Shown: positions 8,716-17,090, counted from the stretch's first letter. The stretch: DNA of 64,000 nt from JASBTN01 sp965228805 (GCF_965228805.1 NZ_CBDDIE010000003.1:1674001-1738000); one strand, 5' to 3'. The notes: generated by a model not told the origin, from the letters alone. Numbers and translations are program-made.

Positions 8716-10657
8716 CGGTTGTCTCCAGAACCTGTGCATCCACTTCGGTACTCAACACCGTGATCTCCGTGCGTTGTCCACCACCCACAGCACCAATCTC
8801 AAAACGTCGGCTCACATAAGGGCTGATGATTTTCGACAAATCCGGGGTCAACTCGGTGTCCGTGCACAGCATGACGACCTGCGCCGAGCTGCGCGGCACG
8901 TAATTTGCCATCAAGTTTGTACGGTGCTTCCGATCCAGACGTGACAACGGCGTGTCGATGATCATCGGTAATTCGCGCCCACTTGTTCGGCCAAGCGCCC
9001 ATAGCATCGAGATCGCAAAGAGCTGCCGCTCGCCGGCGGAGAGTTCGGACGGCGTAATCTCTCTGCCCTCTTTGCCCATGAGCTTCAGCTGAAAGCTGTT
9101 GGGGTCGACGATGACGTCATGCACGAGCGACTTCCGCGTAACCAGGCCGCTGAATGCCTCGATGAAATGCTTGGACAGCGAGGCGAGGCGCAGCTTAACA
9201 ATCCGCTCCTCATACTCGTTGAGCGCGGCCTGTGCTCGCGTCGCCAGGTCTCGTTTCTCTTCGGCCCTTGCAAGTGCGAAGACGGCGTCCTGGGACTTAC
9301 GCAACTCGCGCTCCAGCCGTTCGATCAGTGCACGTGCCTGGGTCGCCTCGCCTTGCTTGCGATTGAGCTCAGTTTCGACGGCGCCGAGTTCGAACTCTGC
9401 TTTCTTCAACTCCTCAAATGCACCGGAGGCAGCACCGGGACGGAAGTTCTTCAACTGATCCTTCAAGGTTGCGCGTTGCTTTTGCAGCTCGGCCAGTTGC
9501 GCAGCCAATGTGGCCACCTTCACCCGTTCATCCGCAACCTGAGAAAGTTTGGCCAAGACCCAGTCCGGTTCCGTGCTCAGAGCCAATTTGGGCCCGGTGC
9601 TTTGGCTGTTCCGAGCGAAGTCTTTGAGCTGCGCAAAATGCGTCTTCGTCCATGTCTTGTCGTCGTTGCCCACGGCTGCCTGAAAACTCGAGACAAAGGC
9701 TTCGATTGCTGTCACGCTTTGCTGCCCGCGCGCCTTCTCCAGGTCTGCTGAGAACCATTCGAGAAGTTTTGGAGCCAGGGCAAAAGGCGCGACGCCGTTT
9801 ACAAGCGACTTTAGCGCGTTGGTTTGCTTGGTCAGATCCGCTTCGACACGCTTTAGCTCCTCTGATAGGGTGTCACGGCTGAGCGCGATGCTTCCCCCCT
9901 CTTGTTCAAAGACTTTCTGCGACGCCTCGCTTCGCCGCGCAAGCTGGGTGCGCTTTGCTGATAGCGATCCAATCGCCTCTTCCGCCAAGACCAGATCAGA
10001 CTTTGCGATCTCTAGGTCGCGCCGGAGACCTTCTAAGTCGGTGTCACCGTCCCGGTCCAAGCTGCGTGATTTGTAGAGGGCGAGATCGCCCCGTAGCTGA
10101 TCGAGAATATCGATCCCCAGCAAGGATTTGATTGCATCTGTCAGCCCTGTGCTTTCCTGATCGTCAGCAATGTCTTGGATCTTCTCTCCATCAAAAAAGA
10201 AAAGCTGCGACACCCCAGCTGGAATAGTGTCTTCAAGATAGTGGTTCCAATCCTCGCTTGGGATGTCCTCTACCCGTGCGCCATTGCGTTCAAACTCAAG
10301 GCTTTCAATGACGCTGGCACCGCGGGCCGCCCAAGATCGCCGCACGGTGTAGAGGTCCTCATTGCCGAGGTGTTGGCTCTTGAAGGCCAGTTCGACGGAG
10401 GCTCTGCGGTCCTTGGCGAAGTTGTTGATCCGTTTAAGGAGATGCCGCTCATATTCAGCCTGCCCAACACGCGCGCCGAGGGCGCGTTTGCCGTAGAGCG
10501 CCAAACGTACAGACTCCAAGAACGTTGTCTTCCCGGCACCATTATGGCCAACAATCAAAACCACAGGTTTTTGCCCGTCTGGCTCGGGTGCAAGATCAAA
10601 GCGGTGCTCACCGCCATAAAGACCAAAATTGATGAGGCGTAGCGACTGTAAGATCAT
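8705..10657 (-). CDS. dndD: DNA sulfur modification ATPase DndD
   Basis: 650 residues, SMC/RecF-like ATPase. Visible are Walker A GHNGAGKTT (about 38-46), LFFFDGEKI, a long coiled coil across the middle, a signature-like SELSAGERQ and Walker B/D-loop MIIDTPLSRLD near the C-terminus. It provides ATP-driven DNA nicking or opening for sulfur insertion in the DndCDE complex. Its start overlaps dndC by 4 bp. The ATPase at 2912-4846 shares its FDGE and D(T/S)PxxxLD motifs, which suggests that the locus holds two DndD-like ATPases. Confidence 0.93.
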   Translation of the reverse strand: MILQSLRLINFGLYGGEHRFDLAPEPDGQKPVVLIVGHNGAGKTTFLESVRLALYGKRALGARVGQAEYERHLLKRINNFAKDRRASVELAFKSQHLGNEDLYTVRRSWAARGASVIESLEFERNGARVEDIPSEDWNHYLEDTIPAGVSQLFFFDGEKIQDIADDQESTGLTDAIKSLLGIDILDQLRGDLALYKSRSLDRDGDTDLEGLRRDLEIAKSDLVLAEEAIGSLSAKRTQLARRSEASQKVFEQEGGSIALSRDTLSEELKRVEADLTKQTNALKSLVNGVAPFALAPKLLEWFSADLEKARGQQSVTAIEAFVSSFQAAVGNDDKTWTKTHFAQLKDFARNSQSTGPKLALSTEPDWVLAKLSQVADERVKVATLAAQLAELQKQRATLKDQLKNFRPGAASGAFEELKKAEFELGAVETELNRKQGEATQARALIERLERELRKSQDAVFALARAEEKRDLATRAQAALNEYEERIVKLRLASLSKHFIEAFSGLVTRKSLVHDVIVDPNSFQLKLMGKEGREITPSELSAGERQLFAISMLWALGRTSGRELPMIIDTPLSRLDRKHRTNLMANYVPRSSAQVVMLCTDTELTPDLSKIISPYVSRRFEIGAVGGGQRTEITVLSTEVDAQVLETTDAH

Positions 10658-12117
10658 GACTCAGTCTCAAATAGAGGGTCAGATGAAGATGCCTCGCGAT
10701 CTTTCAATCGCGCTTTGCGTTCGTTCAGGACTGTCGTTTCGTCTCGCCACTCTTGCTCCAGGATCGAAGCGATCTTTCGGTGAATAAGTGTCCGGCGCTT
10801 CAGACCCCGCACAGAACGCTCTGCCTCCAGGAGCTGGGCCAAGAGACGTGGCGGCACATCATGCGCGGCGCAGACATCCGCCAAGACCTTGGCGTCATCG
10901 GCTTGGAATTCAAATCCGTCGGTCGCATCGGCTGGGAGTTCTTTGCCCGTCACAGCTTTGAGGGTCTCTGAAACAGCGTCGCCCCAGTCACCCTGCTCGC
11001 TGCGCCAGATTCTACGGATTTCCCGCAGTTCTTCGACCTGAATGAGGTCGGTCTTCTCCCCAGGCGGCGCATTGGCATTTACCTGCTCTTGCGCCTCCAG
11101 AAGTTTTCTCAAGAGCTCTTTGCGGTATTCGAAAAGATAGGGGCCCGGAATGGATGTCTCTGCATCGCCCACAAAGGTCACAGAGCCGTCCCGTCTGCGA
11201 AAATCCCGAAACTCCCGCTTCCGCTCGGGATTTTGTGTTTCAGCCAGCTCGTCACGGAGATCAAGCAAAGGCTCAAGCCATTCCTCGCCATTCTCAACAA
11301 GCGCTTCCATGGCCTTGTCTTTTGTCACAACCGTGCACACCCAACAGCCAAAGCGGGAATTCCCACAGCTTTCGGTTTGCTTATCGACCACAAGTGGGCA
11401 CTCGCCAGCTTGCGCGTTTCGATACATCGCAAGTAAATCGCGGTTGTCCGATCCCCAAGGTGACTGATTTTGCAGCAAGAAAGCCCAGACATCATCCACA
11501 CTGAAAGTCTCGATCGGCGTGAAGACGAAAGCGCCGGGTAAGGTCGAATGGCGAGACAAAGCCATCCCATCGATCTTGTGCAGTGACATCACTTGCGCGC
11601 GTGTCGCGCTTTCCGAGGACCGGACGCCCAGAACCATGACCACCTCGCCATATTCGGCAACGCGGTTCTTGATGAAGGCATTGGCCGGATCGATCTTCAA
11701 CCGTTCCGTGCACCAGCGAAAGCGCTTTGACGGTGCAGGATATCCGCGACCAATCAGGTTCACCCAGAAGCTATCTGAGATCTCCGGAACCACCTTTTGT
11801 GCGGTGATGGGCATGTTCTGGTCTGCCGCTGCCGCGTTGATCGCTGCCAAGGTCTCGTCGATGTAGTTTACGATCACGGGCGTTTCGACAAGCGTGTCGG
11901 AACTGAGGACGAAAATCGGCTTGCGTCTCGCCTCTTCCGGGAGCGCACGAATGGCACTCCAGATCAGCTGCAAAGCACAGGTTGAATCCTTTCCGCCGCT
12001 ATACCCGATTACCCACGGCCGGTCGTCCGCCGCGTAAACGATGCGGATATGTTCCTGCAGAGCGACAAGATCGATCCCTGCTCTCTTTGTTTGGTCGGTT
12101 TCATTATTTGATGTCAT
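10654..12117 (-). CDS. dndC: DNA phosphorothioation protein DndC (PAPS-reductase-like)
   Basis: 487 residues. The PP-loop SGGKDST lies near residue 40 and marks an ATP pyrophosphatase / PAPS reductase fold. A four-cysteine cluster around ECPLV, ESCGNSRFGCWVC is the expected Fe-S site. DndC activates DNA phosphate with ATP and accepts sulfur from DndA. It overlaps dndB and dndD by 4 bp on each side, so the four genes are likely co-translated. Length and motif order are normal for the family. Confidence 0.95.
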   Translation of the reverse strand: MTSNNETDQTKRAGIDLVALQEHIRIVYAADDRPWVIGYSGGKDSTCALQLIWSAIRALPEEARRKPIFVLSSDTLVETPVIVNYIDETLAAINAAAADQNMPITAQKVVPEISDSFWVNLIGRGYPAPSKRFRWCTERLKIDPANAFIKNRVAEYGEVVMVLGVRSSESATRAQVMSLHKIDGMALSRHSTLPGAFVFTPIETFSVDDVWAFLLQNQSPWGSDNRDLLAMYRNAQAGECPLVVDKQTESCGNSRFGCWVCTVVTKDKAMEALVENGEEWLEPLLDLRDELAETQNPERKREFRDFRRRDGSVTFVGDAETSIPGPYLFEYRKELLRKLLEAQEQVNANAPPGEKTDLIQVEELREIRRIWRSEQGDWGDAVSETLKAVTGKELPADATDGFEFQADDAKVLADVCAAHDVPPRLLAQLLEAERSVRGLKRRTLIHRKIASILEQEWRDETTVLNERKARLKDREASSSDPLFETES

Positions 12118-13220
12118 GCGACGACTTTCTCCTCAGCCAATGACGCCAGGTAGTCGTCTTCATTCGCTTGTTCTTTGTCATTGAGTGGCAAGCCCACAGC
12201 CCCAATTAGGAGGTTGGCCGCCAGATGTACGGATTTCACACTGCCATCCATGCCGCGTGCGCCCATGACGCGTGGACGCCAGAGCTGGGCATTGCGCTTG
12301 CTCCAATCGATCTCCGCGAGCGGAGCCAGGCTTTCCGCCCATCCATCCGGCTTAGCTGCAATCAGTCTTGCCCCTAAGACACCAAACGCCTGCAACATGA
12401 CGCCATGCGCATGAACGGTTTCTTTGCGCAAATCACCCGCTGTGGTCGCGCCGCGCATCAGTTTCTGCCAGTCCGGGATGACCTCAGAAACCTGACGCCA
12501 ATATGCGATCACGGTGCTTTCAGTGTTTTCACCGAACCGGTTTGCGTCTTGTCCGGCGAGCCATTTGTTGGCTTGATTCAGGCTGGACAAGGTGAAGAGG
12601 TTCTTGGCTCGGTTCGAAAGAGATGTCTTTTCGAGCTCGGTGAATTCTTGGAAGAACGGAATGTCCTCTAACACGCGCGTGCTCAGACGCGCCAAAGGAT
12701 TTCTGCGGTCATAGAGGACGTTCAACGACCCGGACGGACGTACGGCATTCTTGTTGAGGTCAGCGAACATTTGCTGGCAGCGCTCCAGCCCCTCATCGAC
12801 GAAAAGCACAACCGAGATGGTTTCGTTTTCCAGTTTGGGTCGTGTCTTGAGGGCTTCTTCGATAGCGGCGCGACGATGCTGACCGTCGTTTAGAATGATG
12901 CGTGCTGTCATCGAAAGCCGTAGCTCGCCTACATTACGGAACTGAAGACCATCGCTGGCTGGGGTAAACTCAAGATCACCATCCACGGACGCGCAGAGAG
13001 ACGAGAGCGTATATTCCTCGAAGTTTTCCGAGAGGTAGGATGCGATTTGCGGAACGCGGACGTTTGACAATACGCGTTGAGCGCGCAGGTCCGCTGGCAA
13101 TTCCTGACTGTCAAACTCAAAAATCTTTGGCACCATCTTAAGTGGGACCATGATCACATAATACTCGGTTCCAGCCTGGACGCCACGTATGGCTGCAAAA
13201 TTATAGAAATTACCGCTCAT
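12114..13220 (-). CDS. dndB: DNA sulfur modification protein DndB (DGQHR family)
   Basis: 368 residues. It carries the DGQHRRAAI motif (about 112-120) and the N-terminal layout of the DndB/DGQHR family: a hydrophobic IMVPLKMVPKIF near the start, then RVLSNVRVPQIASYL. DndB is usually non-essential for modification and reduces its frequency or represses the operon. It is the first gene of the array, overlapping dndC by 4 bp, and the only long minus-strand gene next to the upstream intergenic region. That makes 13221 onward the likely promoter side. DGQHR in DndB and DGQQR in the DUF262 protein are related folds used at the two ends of this system. Confidence 0.92.
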   Translation of the reverse strand: MSGNFYNFAAIRGVQAGTEYYVIMVPLKMVPKIFEFDSQELPADLRAQRVLSNVRVPQIASYLSENFEEYTLSSLCASVDGDLEFTPASDGLQFRNVGELRLSMTARIILNDGQHRRAAIEEALKTRPKLENETISVVLFVDEGLERCQQMFADLNKNAVRPSGSLNVLYDRRNPLARLSTRVLEDIPFFQEFTELEKTSLSNRAKNLFTLSSLNQANKWLAGQDANRFGENTESTVIAYWRQVSEVIPDWQKLMRGATTAGDLRKETVHAHGVMLQAFGVLGARLIAAKPDGWAESLAPLAEIDWSKRNAQLWRPRVMGARGMDGSVKSVHLAANLLIGAVGLPLNDKEQANEDDYLASLAEEKVVA

Positions 13221-13241
13221 TAGACCCCCTGCCGTTGCGCT

Positions 13242-13270
13242 GGAAGTCTATGGAAGTCTTGCGGGAAGTC
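13242..13270 (-). promoter_or_regulatory. Three direct GGAAGTC repeats upstream of dndB
   Basis: The heptamer GGAAGTC occurs three times (13242-13248, 13252-13258, 13264-13270) just upstream of the dndB start. The spacings of 10 and 12 bp place the copies on about the same helix face. This is a plausible operator for DndB or another regulator. No regulator is identified and no clear -10/-35 was found, so the role is inferred from position and repetition only. Confidence 0.35.
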
Positions 13271-14082
13271 AATTCTGAAAGGTCGCTTCGAGCGGTTTTC
13301 GGCGATCAATGACTTTCCTTCGGTGATCTAACCCAAAATGGTGCCGAACACGAGGACATTCGCAGTTGTTTTTTTGTGACTGCCTTTTGGGCACGTCAGC
13401 GCGGGGGCGCCGACCAGGCTCTTGGCTTTGCCCGAAGCCGCCATGCGTCTTCGCCTCTTCGGGAAACGATCCTTCGTGCATGTCTTAAATGCGATCGTGG
13501 GCGAGGCCACGATCAATTGTTTCAGTGGTCAGCCGGGTCTCCGCTCTGCTCTGACCCAGCTGGCAGTTTCCAAATGAGCTGAGGTCCGCCTGCCATCCGG
13601 CCGTCGCCCCGAACAGGGGCTCTGGTGCCGCGTTCCGCGTCAGCTTTCACCGGAGAAATCCGGTTCCTCCCGCACGGCTCGTGCGGGTCCCTCCCGATTT
13701 CACCGCTTCGGCCCCCTGTGTCTGGGCGCCGCCCGGCCGCAGGACGGGCTGTCGCCCTCTCCTGCTCTGTCCAGCCGAAAAGCACGGGGGCTTTTCGGGC
13801 TGACAGATCAGCCGAGGCCTCCGCCACTGGCGGAGTGGTGAGGGTCGGGGAGCGCTCAAGGTGAACAAACCCCGGATACCAGAGGCTGGCCGAAGGGTCG
13901 GGACAAGAAAAAGCACCGCGCCGCTCTAACCACGAAAGGAGCAGGCCATGGGATCGACGCCAGTGAATACTGGCAGACCCCACCACTCAGAAGCTGATGG
14001 GGATGACACCGGAACAGAAGGTCAAGCTCGACAAATGGGTGCCCGACTGCACCTGACCTCTCCTTCGTGGGAAGGACCAACT

Positions 14083-14109
14083 GGCCCCGCTTCGGCGGGG
14101 TCCTTTTTT
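14083..14109 (+). terminator. Rho-independent terminator
   Basis: GGCCCCGC - TTCG - GCGGGGTCC followed by six T. It sits about 30 bp after the stop of the short coding-like remnant at about 13.97-14.05 kb, which suggests that the remnant was once an expressed plus-strand gene. Confidence 0.75.
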
Positions 14110-14146
14110 GTCTCGAGGCTCCCACCCAACACGAAACCCTTAAATT

Positions 14147-14193
14147 GTCCGGCGGCGGGGCAGAAGGACAGGCCCCCTGCCCCACCGCCGGAC
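14147..14193. repeat. 17-bp inverted repeat
   Basis: Arms at 14147-14163 and 14177-14193 pair over 17 bp with one mismatch (core GTCCGGCGG / CCGCCGGAC), separated by 13 bp. There is no T run, so it is not a typical terminator. It may be part of a mobile-element end or a structured RNA. Function unknown. Confidence 0.5.
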
Positions 14194-14333
14194 CGGCGCT
14201 GTCCGCGCGGGAGCACCGCTTGGGCGGTGCATTGCAGGTGATAACGACAAACTCAGATCGCCGAGAGTTGACGCCGCGCGAAACCAATTCCATAGGGTAA
14301 GCCTCTGAAATTATTTATAGGCTGTCGCTTACG

Positions 14334-14477
14334 ATGCGTGAAATGACCCGGGCTGAGCTCTACGAACTGGTTTGGTCAAAGCCGATGACCAAGGTTGCCG
14401 AGGATTTCGGGTTGTCTGACCAAGGGGTAGTGAAGATTTGCGCCAAGCATTTGATCCCCAGGCCCCCGCGTGGCTAG
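14334..14477 (+). pseudogene. N-terminal remnant of a conserved HTH-like protein
   Basis: 47 codons starting MREMTRAELYELVWSKPMTK and ending RPPRG then TAG. This matches the N-terminus of a common conserved bacterial protein family (REELYELVW...PMTKLA...IPVPPRGYW), recalled from memory. The frame stops exactly where the family normally continues with YW, so the rest has been lost. The break coincides with the 3' end of the opposite-strand MltR-like gene, so a recombination junction probably lies at about 14470-14480. Confidence 0.6.
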
Positions 14478-14798
14478 TGAAAAGGCGTTTTCGGAATGTG
14501 CCGCCTTGTTGCGGATTCCTCTGAGACTCTCCACTGCGTTGAAAACTTGTTCGGATAGAATTCCGAGAACAAAGAGCGATTTCGTTTTCATCGACAAGCT
14601 TCCGAATGCGCCTCCGAAATTGGTCGTATCCCTAAGAACACGCTGACTCGCCTTGGGGTTCTTGTTTTCCGAAATCTTCTGAAGAAGAAAGTTGTCGACG
14701 ATGTGACAAGCTAGGAGAATCGCGCCACGTTCGCTTTCACCGAGAATGACATTGTAGATGCTCGACATCTTGTCGGTGTGCCGCATCCAATCTTGCAC
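14376..14798 (-). pseudogene. MltR-like protein, C-terminally truncated at a junction
   Basis: 140 codons from a GTG at 14798. Residues about 20-105 follow the MltR-family layout: SERGAILLACHIVDNFL, then FGGAFGSLSMKTKSLFVLGILSE, then ESLRGIRNKAAHSE, in which the R-x-x-AH motif is typical. After about residue 107 the reading runs antisense through the remnant at 14334-14477, so the natural C-terminus is missing. MltR relatives were named as mannitol repressors but are mostly of unknown role. It starts 3 bp after the stop of the oxygenase gene. Confidence 0.55.
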
Positions 14799-14801
14799 GT
14801 T

Positions 14802-15428
14802 TCACTCGCCCCACTTGTAATTAAAACTCACCGAGATCCGCTCGTCTTCCTCGGCCTTGTTCAGCATGACCTCATGGCGCAGCCAGCTTTCCCAGAGCAG
14901 CACCTCGCCCACGTCGGGGGCGAAGTAGATGAAGCTCTGCTGCTCGCGGCGTGCGTCCTTGCGGCGCGGGGGGGCGGCCATCATGCGGGCGTGGCGGGGG
15001 TCTTCATACCGCAGCGCCGAGGCTCCGTCGGGCATGGCGACATAGGTCGTGCCGGAAATGACCGAATGCGGGTGGATGTGGGCCGAGTGATATCCGCCCG
15101 GCGGCAGGATGTTGATCCACAGGTCTTCCAGCACCAGCTCGCGCCCATCCAGATTGAACTCCAGGTCCTTTACGAACGCGGCGACATGCGCGTCCAGCGC
15201 CTGTTTGATGTCGGCAAACAGCGGGTTGCGCCAGGGCAGGTCGGTCAGCGAGGCGTAGGAGGTGTAGCCCGGATAGCCATTGTCCTCGCACCACTGCTGC
15301 CCGGCCTCGTCATCCTCGGCAATGCCCCAACAGTTCGCCTCCACCTCCTCGGGGTCCACCCCCGGGCCGAAATCATTGAGGTTCGCGCGATAGATGCGGG
15401 TGACGAAGAGGGATTCGATCTGTGCCAT
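14802..15428 (-). CDS. TIGR02466-type 2-oxoglutarate/Fe(II) oxygenase family protein
   Basis: 208 residues from ATG 15428 (MAQIESLFVTRIYRANL). A longer in-frame reading starts at 15554 but runs through the plus-strand gene's promoter side. It has the family features WINILPPGGYHSAHIHPHS (metal ligands expected in HxH/D) and a late WLRHEV histidine, with ISVSFNY at the C-terminus. These proteins are putative non-heme iron oxygenases of unknown substrate. It is divergent from the membrane-protein gene at 15505, sharing a 76-bp gap. Codon use is core-like, unlike the Dnd island. Confidence 0.8.
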   Translation of the reverse strand: MAQIESLFVTRIYRANLNDFGPGVDPEEVEANCWGIAEDDEAGQQWCEDNGYPGYTSYASLTDLPWRNPLFADIKQALDAHVAAFVKDLEFNLDGRELVLEDLWINILPPGGYHSAHIHPHSVISGTTYVAMPDGASALRYEDPRHARMMAAPPRRKDARREQQSFIYFAPDVGEVLLWESWLRHEVMLNKAEEDERISVSFNYKWGE

Positions 15429-15504
15429 ATCCGGGTGATAGCGGAAGTGGGGCAGGGAGGCGAGCGTTAACCCCGGCTTCAGGCGCGCGGGATAGGCTGG
15501 CGGA

Positions 15505-15906
15505 ATGATGCAGCGATTCCTTCCCTCTGGCTGGTCGAACCTGACCTGGGTCATGGCCGTTTTGGTCCTGTCCTTCGTGGGTTTCCACCTGCACCAGGCG
15601 CTAATCTACAGCGTGTTTTTTCAACGGGCGGTTTTCGATGCGGGTTGGGTGCCCGCCATACTGGGTACAGCGGGGCAATGGTTTTGGACCTACGGCGCGG
15701 GCGTGGTTCTGGCCTGGACTGCCTGGCGCCGGGGCGCCTTCAATCCGGGCATCGCGGTGGTGACTCTACTTTGCCTGGGAATGGCCCATGAGTTGCACTA
15801 CCCGGTCTTGACGGGTTTCCTACAGCTCCTCGGCCAGTTTGACCCCTATCCGGTGTATCACTTTAACCATCTGCCGGGGTATGAGGAGCTGAGGCTGTTC
15901 AACTGA
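15505..15906 (+). CDS. Small integral membrane protein of unknown function
   Basis: 133 residues with three or four predicted membrane helices: about 13-35, 50-70 and 80-110. A His-rich motif GFHLHQALIY lies in the first helix, AHELHYP in the third, and YHFNHLPGYEELRLFN at the C-terminus. The histidines could bind a metal or heme, but no family is recognised. It converges with the minus-strand gene below, overlapping its end by 8 bp. Confidence 0.6.
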   Translation: MMQRFLPSGWSNLTWVMAVLVLSFVGFHLHQALIYSVFFQRAVFDAGWVPAILGTAGQWFWTYGAGVVLAWTAWRRGAFNPGIAVVTLLCLGMAHELHYPVLTGFLQLLGQFDPYPVYHFNHLPGYEELRLFN

Positions 15907-16297
15907 TGTCGATATCCACATCATAGGCCCCGCCCCAACGGCTGAAAACGTTCCCTCCACTGATGCTGACCCCGATTGCGAACTTGATTTCGCCGGTCGT
16001 CCTCGCCTTGAAAGACCAGCTTCCCCGGCGACGGAAGGTTTCACTGTAGGAGCCGTGGGTATCGTAGGAGCTGATTTCAATTGCATAGACGGTGTCTTCG
16101 TCAGCGGGATTGTCGGCCGACCAGGAAATAGAGTACCTCTCGCCTTGTTCCACCGAAACAGACACGCGCTCATAGGCGTAGCTGTTGATGCCAGCGGAGA
16201 TGGTCGTCGTGGACTTGGTGGAGAGGGGCGGTTGTTGCTTCCTCACAGACTTGGCAACGGCTTCTCTGATCGAACTACCTTTGAATTCATACTTTAT
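15899..16297 (-). CDS. Hypothetical protein, probable ATA start
   Basis: 132 residues if begun at ATA 16297, 115 if begun at GTG 16246. The longer reading starts with KYEFKGSSIREAVAKSVRK after the first codon, which looks like native coding sequence. AAGGAG (16304-16309 on the minus strand) sits 6 bp before the ATA, whereas no good ribosome site precedes the GTG. The protein is beta-rich (SVEQGERYSISWSADNPAD, RRGSWSFKARTTGEIKFAIGVS) with no signal peptide and no recognised family. Either a rare ATA start or a mutated ATG is implied. Confidence 0.5.
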   Translation of the reverse strand: MKYEFKGSSIREAVAKSVRKQQPPLSTKSTTTISAGINSYAYERVSVSVEQGERYSISWSADNPADEDTVYAIEISSYDTHGSYSETFRRRGSWSFKARTTGEIKFAIGVSISGGNVFSRWGGAYDVDIDIS

Positions 16298-16395
16298 GGA
16301 AATCTCCTTTCGCTGATAGCAGGTTTTGCACTCCAGCTATTGAGGAGGGCTTGGTCGACCGTGCGCTACTTTTACTTGAGCGTGTCAAGTTTCCC

Positions 16396-16424
16396 TTGCC
16401 CCCCACCGGACTCCCCCCTATAGA
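16396..16424 (+). promoter_or_regulatory. Sigma-70-type promoter for the rpmC operon
   Basis: TTGCCC (16396-16401) and TATAGA (16419-16424) are separated by 17 bp, about 120 bp before rpmC. Because rplP is not upstream, this is the best candidate for a promoter driving the split ribosomal operon. The C-rich spacer is unusual but typical of strong alphaproteobacterial ribosomal promoters. Confidence 0.55.
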
Positions 16425-16546
16425 GGCGCATCTCACGGATTCCCGGCAACGGGATTCGTGTGTTTTGTCATTCATCCACCAGGATACGGGTGACCCTGAG
16501 CAAAAGTCGGGGGCCTGCTGGTGAGTGTAGCGAAAGGAAGAGGCGG

Positions 16547-16753
16547 ATGAACGCCAAGGAACTGAACGACAAGAGCCCGGAAGAGCTGCGCGATGCGCTC
16601 GCCGAGCTGAAGAAGGAAAGCTTCAACCTGCGTTTCCAGCAGGCCACCGGCGCCCTGGAGAACACCGCGCAGATGCGCAAGGTTCGCCGTGACGCGGCCC
16701 GTGTGAAAACCGTGCTGAACCAGAAGGCCGCCGCCGCGGCCGCGACCGAGTAA
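16547..16753 (+). CDS. rpmC: 50S ribosomal protein L29
   Basis: 68 residues from ATG 16547 (MNAKELNDKSPEELRDAL). LKKESFNLRFQQATGALENTA is the L29 hallmark. It binds 23S rRNA near the peptide exit tunnel. GGAAGAGG lies just upstream as ribosome site. In most bacteria rplP precedes it directly; here the upstream 250 bp is non-coding and then orphan genes follow, so the S10 operon is broken at this point. The C-terminus has an Ala-rich tail. Confidence 0.95.
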   Translation: MNAKELNDKSPEELRDALAELKKESFNLRFQQATGALENTAQMRKVRRDAARVKTVLNQKAAAAAATE

Positions 16754-16768
16754 GAGGAGGCCTGATAG

Positions 16769-16999
16769 ATGCCCAAACGTATCCTGCAAGGCACCGTCAC
16801 CTCGGCCGCCAACGAACAGACCGTCACCGTGAGCGTCGAACGCCGCTTCACCCACCCGGTTCTGAAGAAAACCATCCGTAAGTCCAAGAAATACCGGGCT
16901 CACGATGAAAAGAATGCCTACAAGGCTGGCGACGTGGTCCGCATCATCGAATGTGCACCGCGCTCGAAAACCAAGCGTTGGGAAGTTCTGGAAGGCTAA
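16769..16999 (+). CDS. rpsQ: 30S ribosomal protein S17
   Basis: 76 residues with VERRFTHPVLKKTIRKSKKY and GDVVRIIECAPRSKTKRWEV, diagnostic of S17. It is a primary 16S rRNA binding protein. It follows rpmC by 15 bp, and the next gene, rplN, starts after a 91-bp gap. Nothing unusual. Confidence 0.96.
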   Translation: MPKRILQGTVTSAANEQTVTVSVERRFTHPVLKKTIRKSKKYRAHDEKNAYKAGDVVRIIECAPRSKTKRWEVLEG

Positions 17000-17090
17000 G
17001 CACCCGCTTACCTTCCCGGACGACTTCAACAAAGTCGAAACCCTGGGGATCACGCCACGCATCGGCGCCCCATAGGTCGGGAGACACCAC

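Larger units (their letters stand above)
13221..14333. other. 1.1-kb hairpin-rich intergenic region, no convincing gene
   Basis: GC-rich DNA between the Dnd operon and the remnants at 14.3 kb. It holds several inverted repeats: GATCGTGG/CCACGATC around 13491-13514, CCCGCACG/CGTGCGGG at 13669-13687, CCGAAAAG/CTTTTCGG at 13775-13798, and CTCCGCCA/TGGCGGAG at about 13819-13835. A short coding-like stretch ending KVKLDKWVPDCT lies just before 14056 but has no start, so it may be a decayed gene. Long open frames here lie on all strands and reflect GC content. The region looks like mobile-element debris. Confidence 0.5.

Noticed and set aside
13522..14293. Several long frames (100-150 codons) on both strands
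   Set aside because: They overlap one another on opposite strands with arginine/proline-rich, GC-driven composition and cross hairpins; no family pattern.
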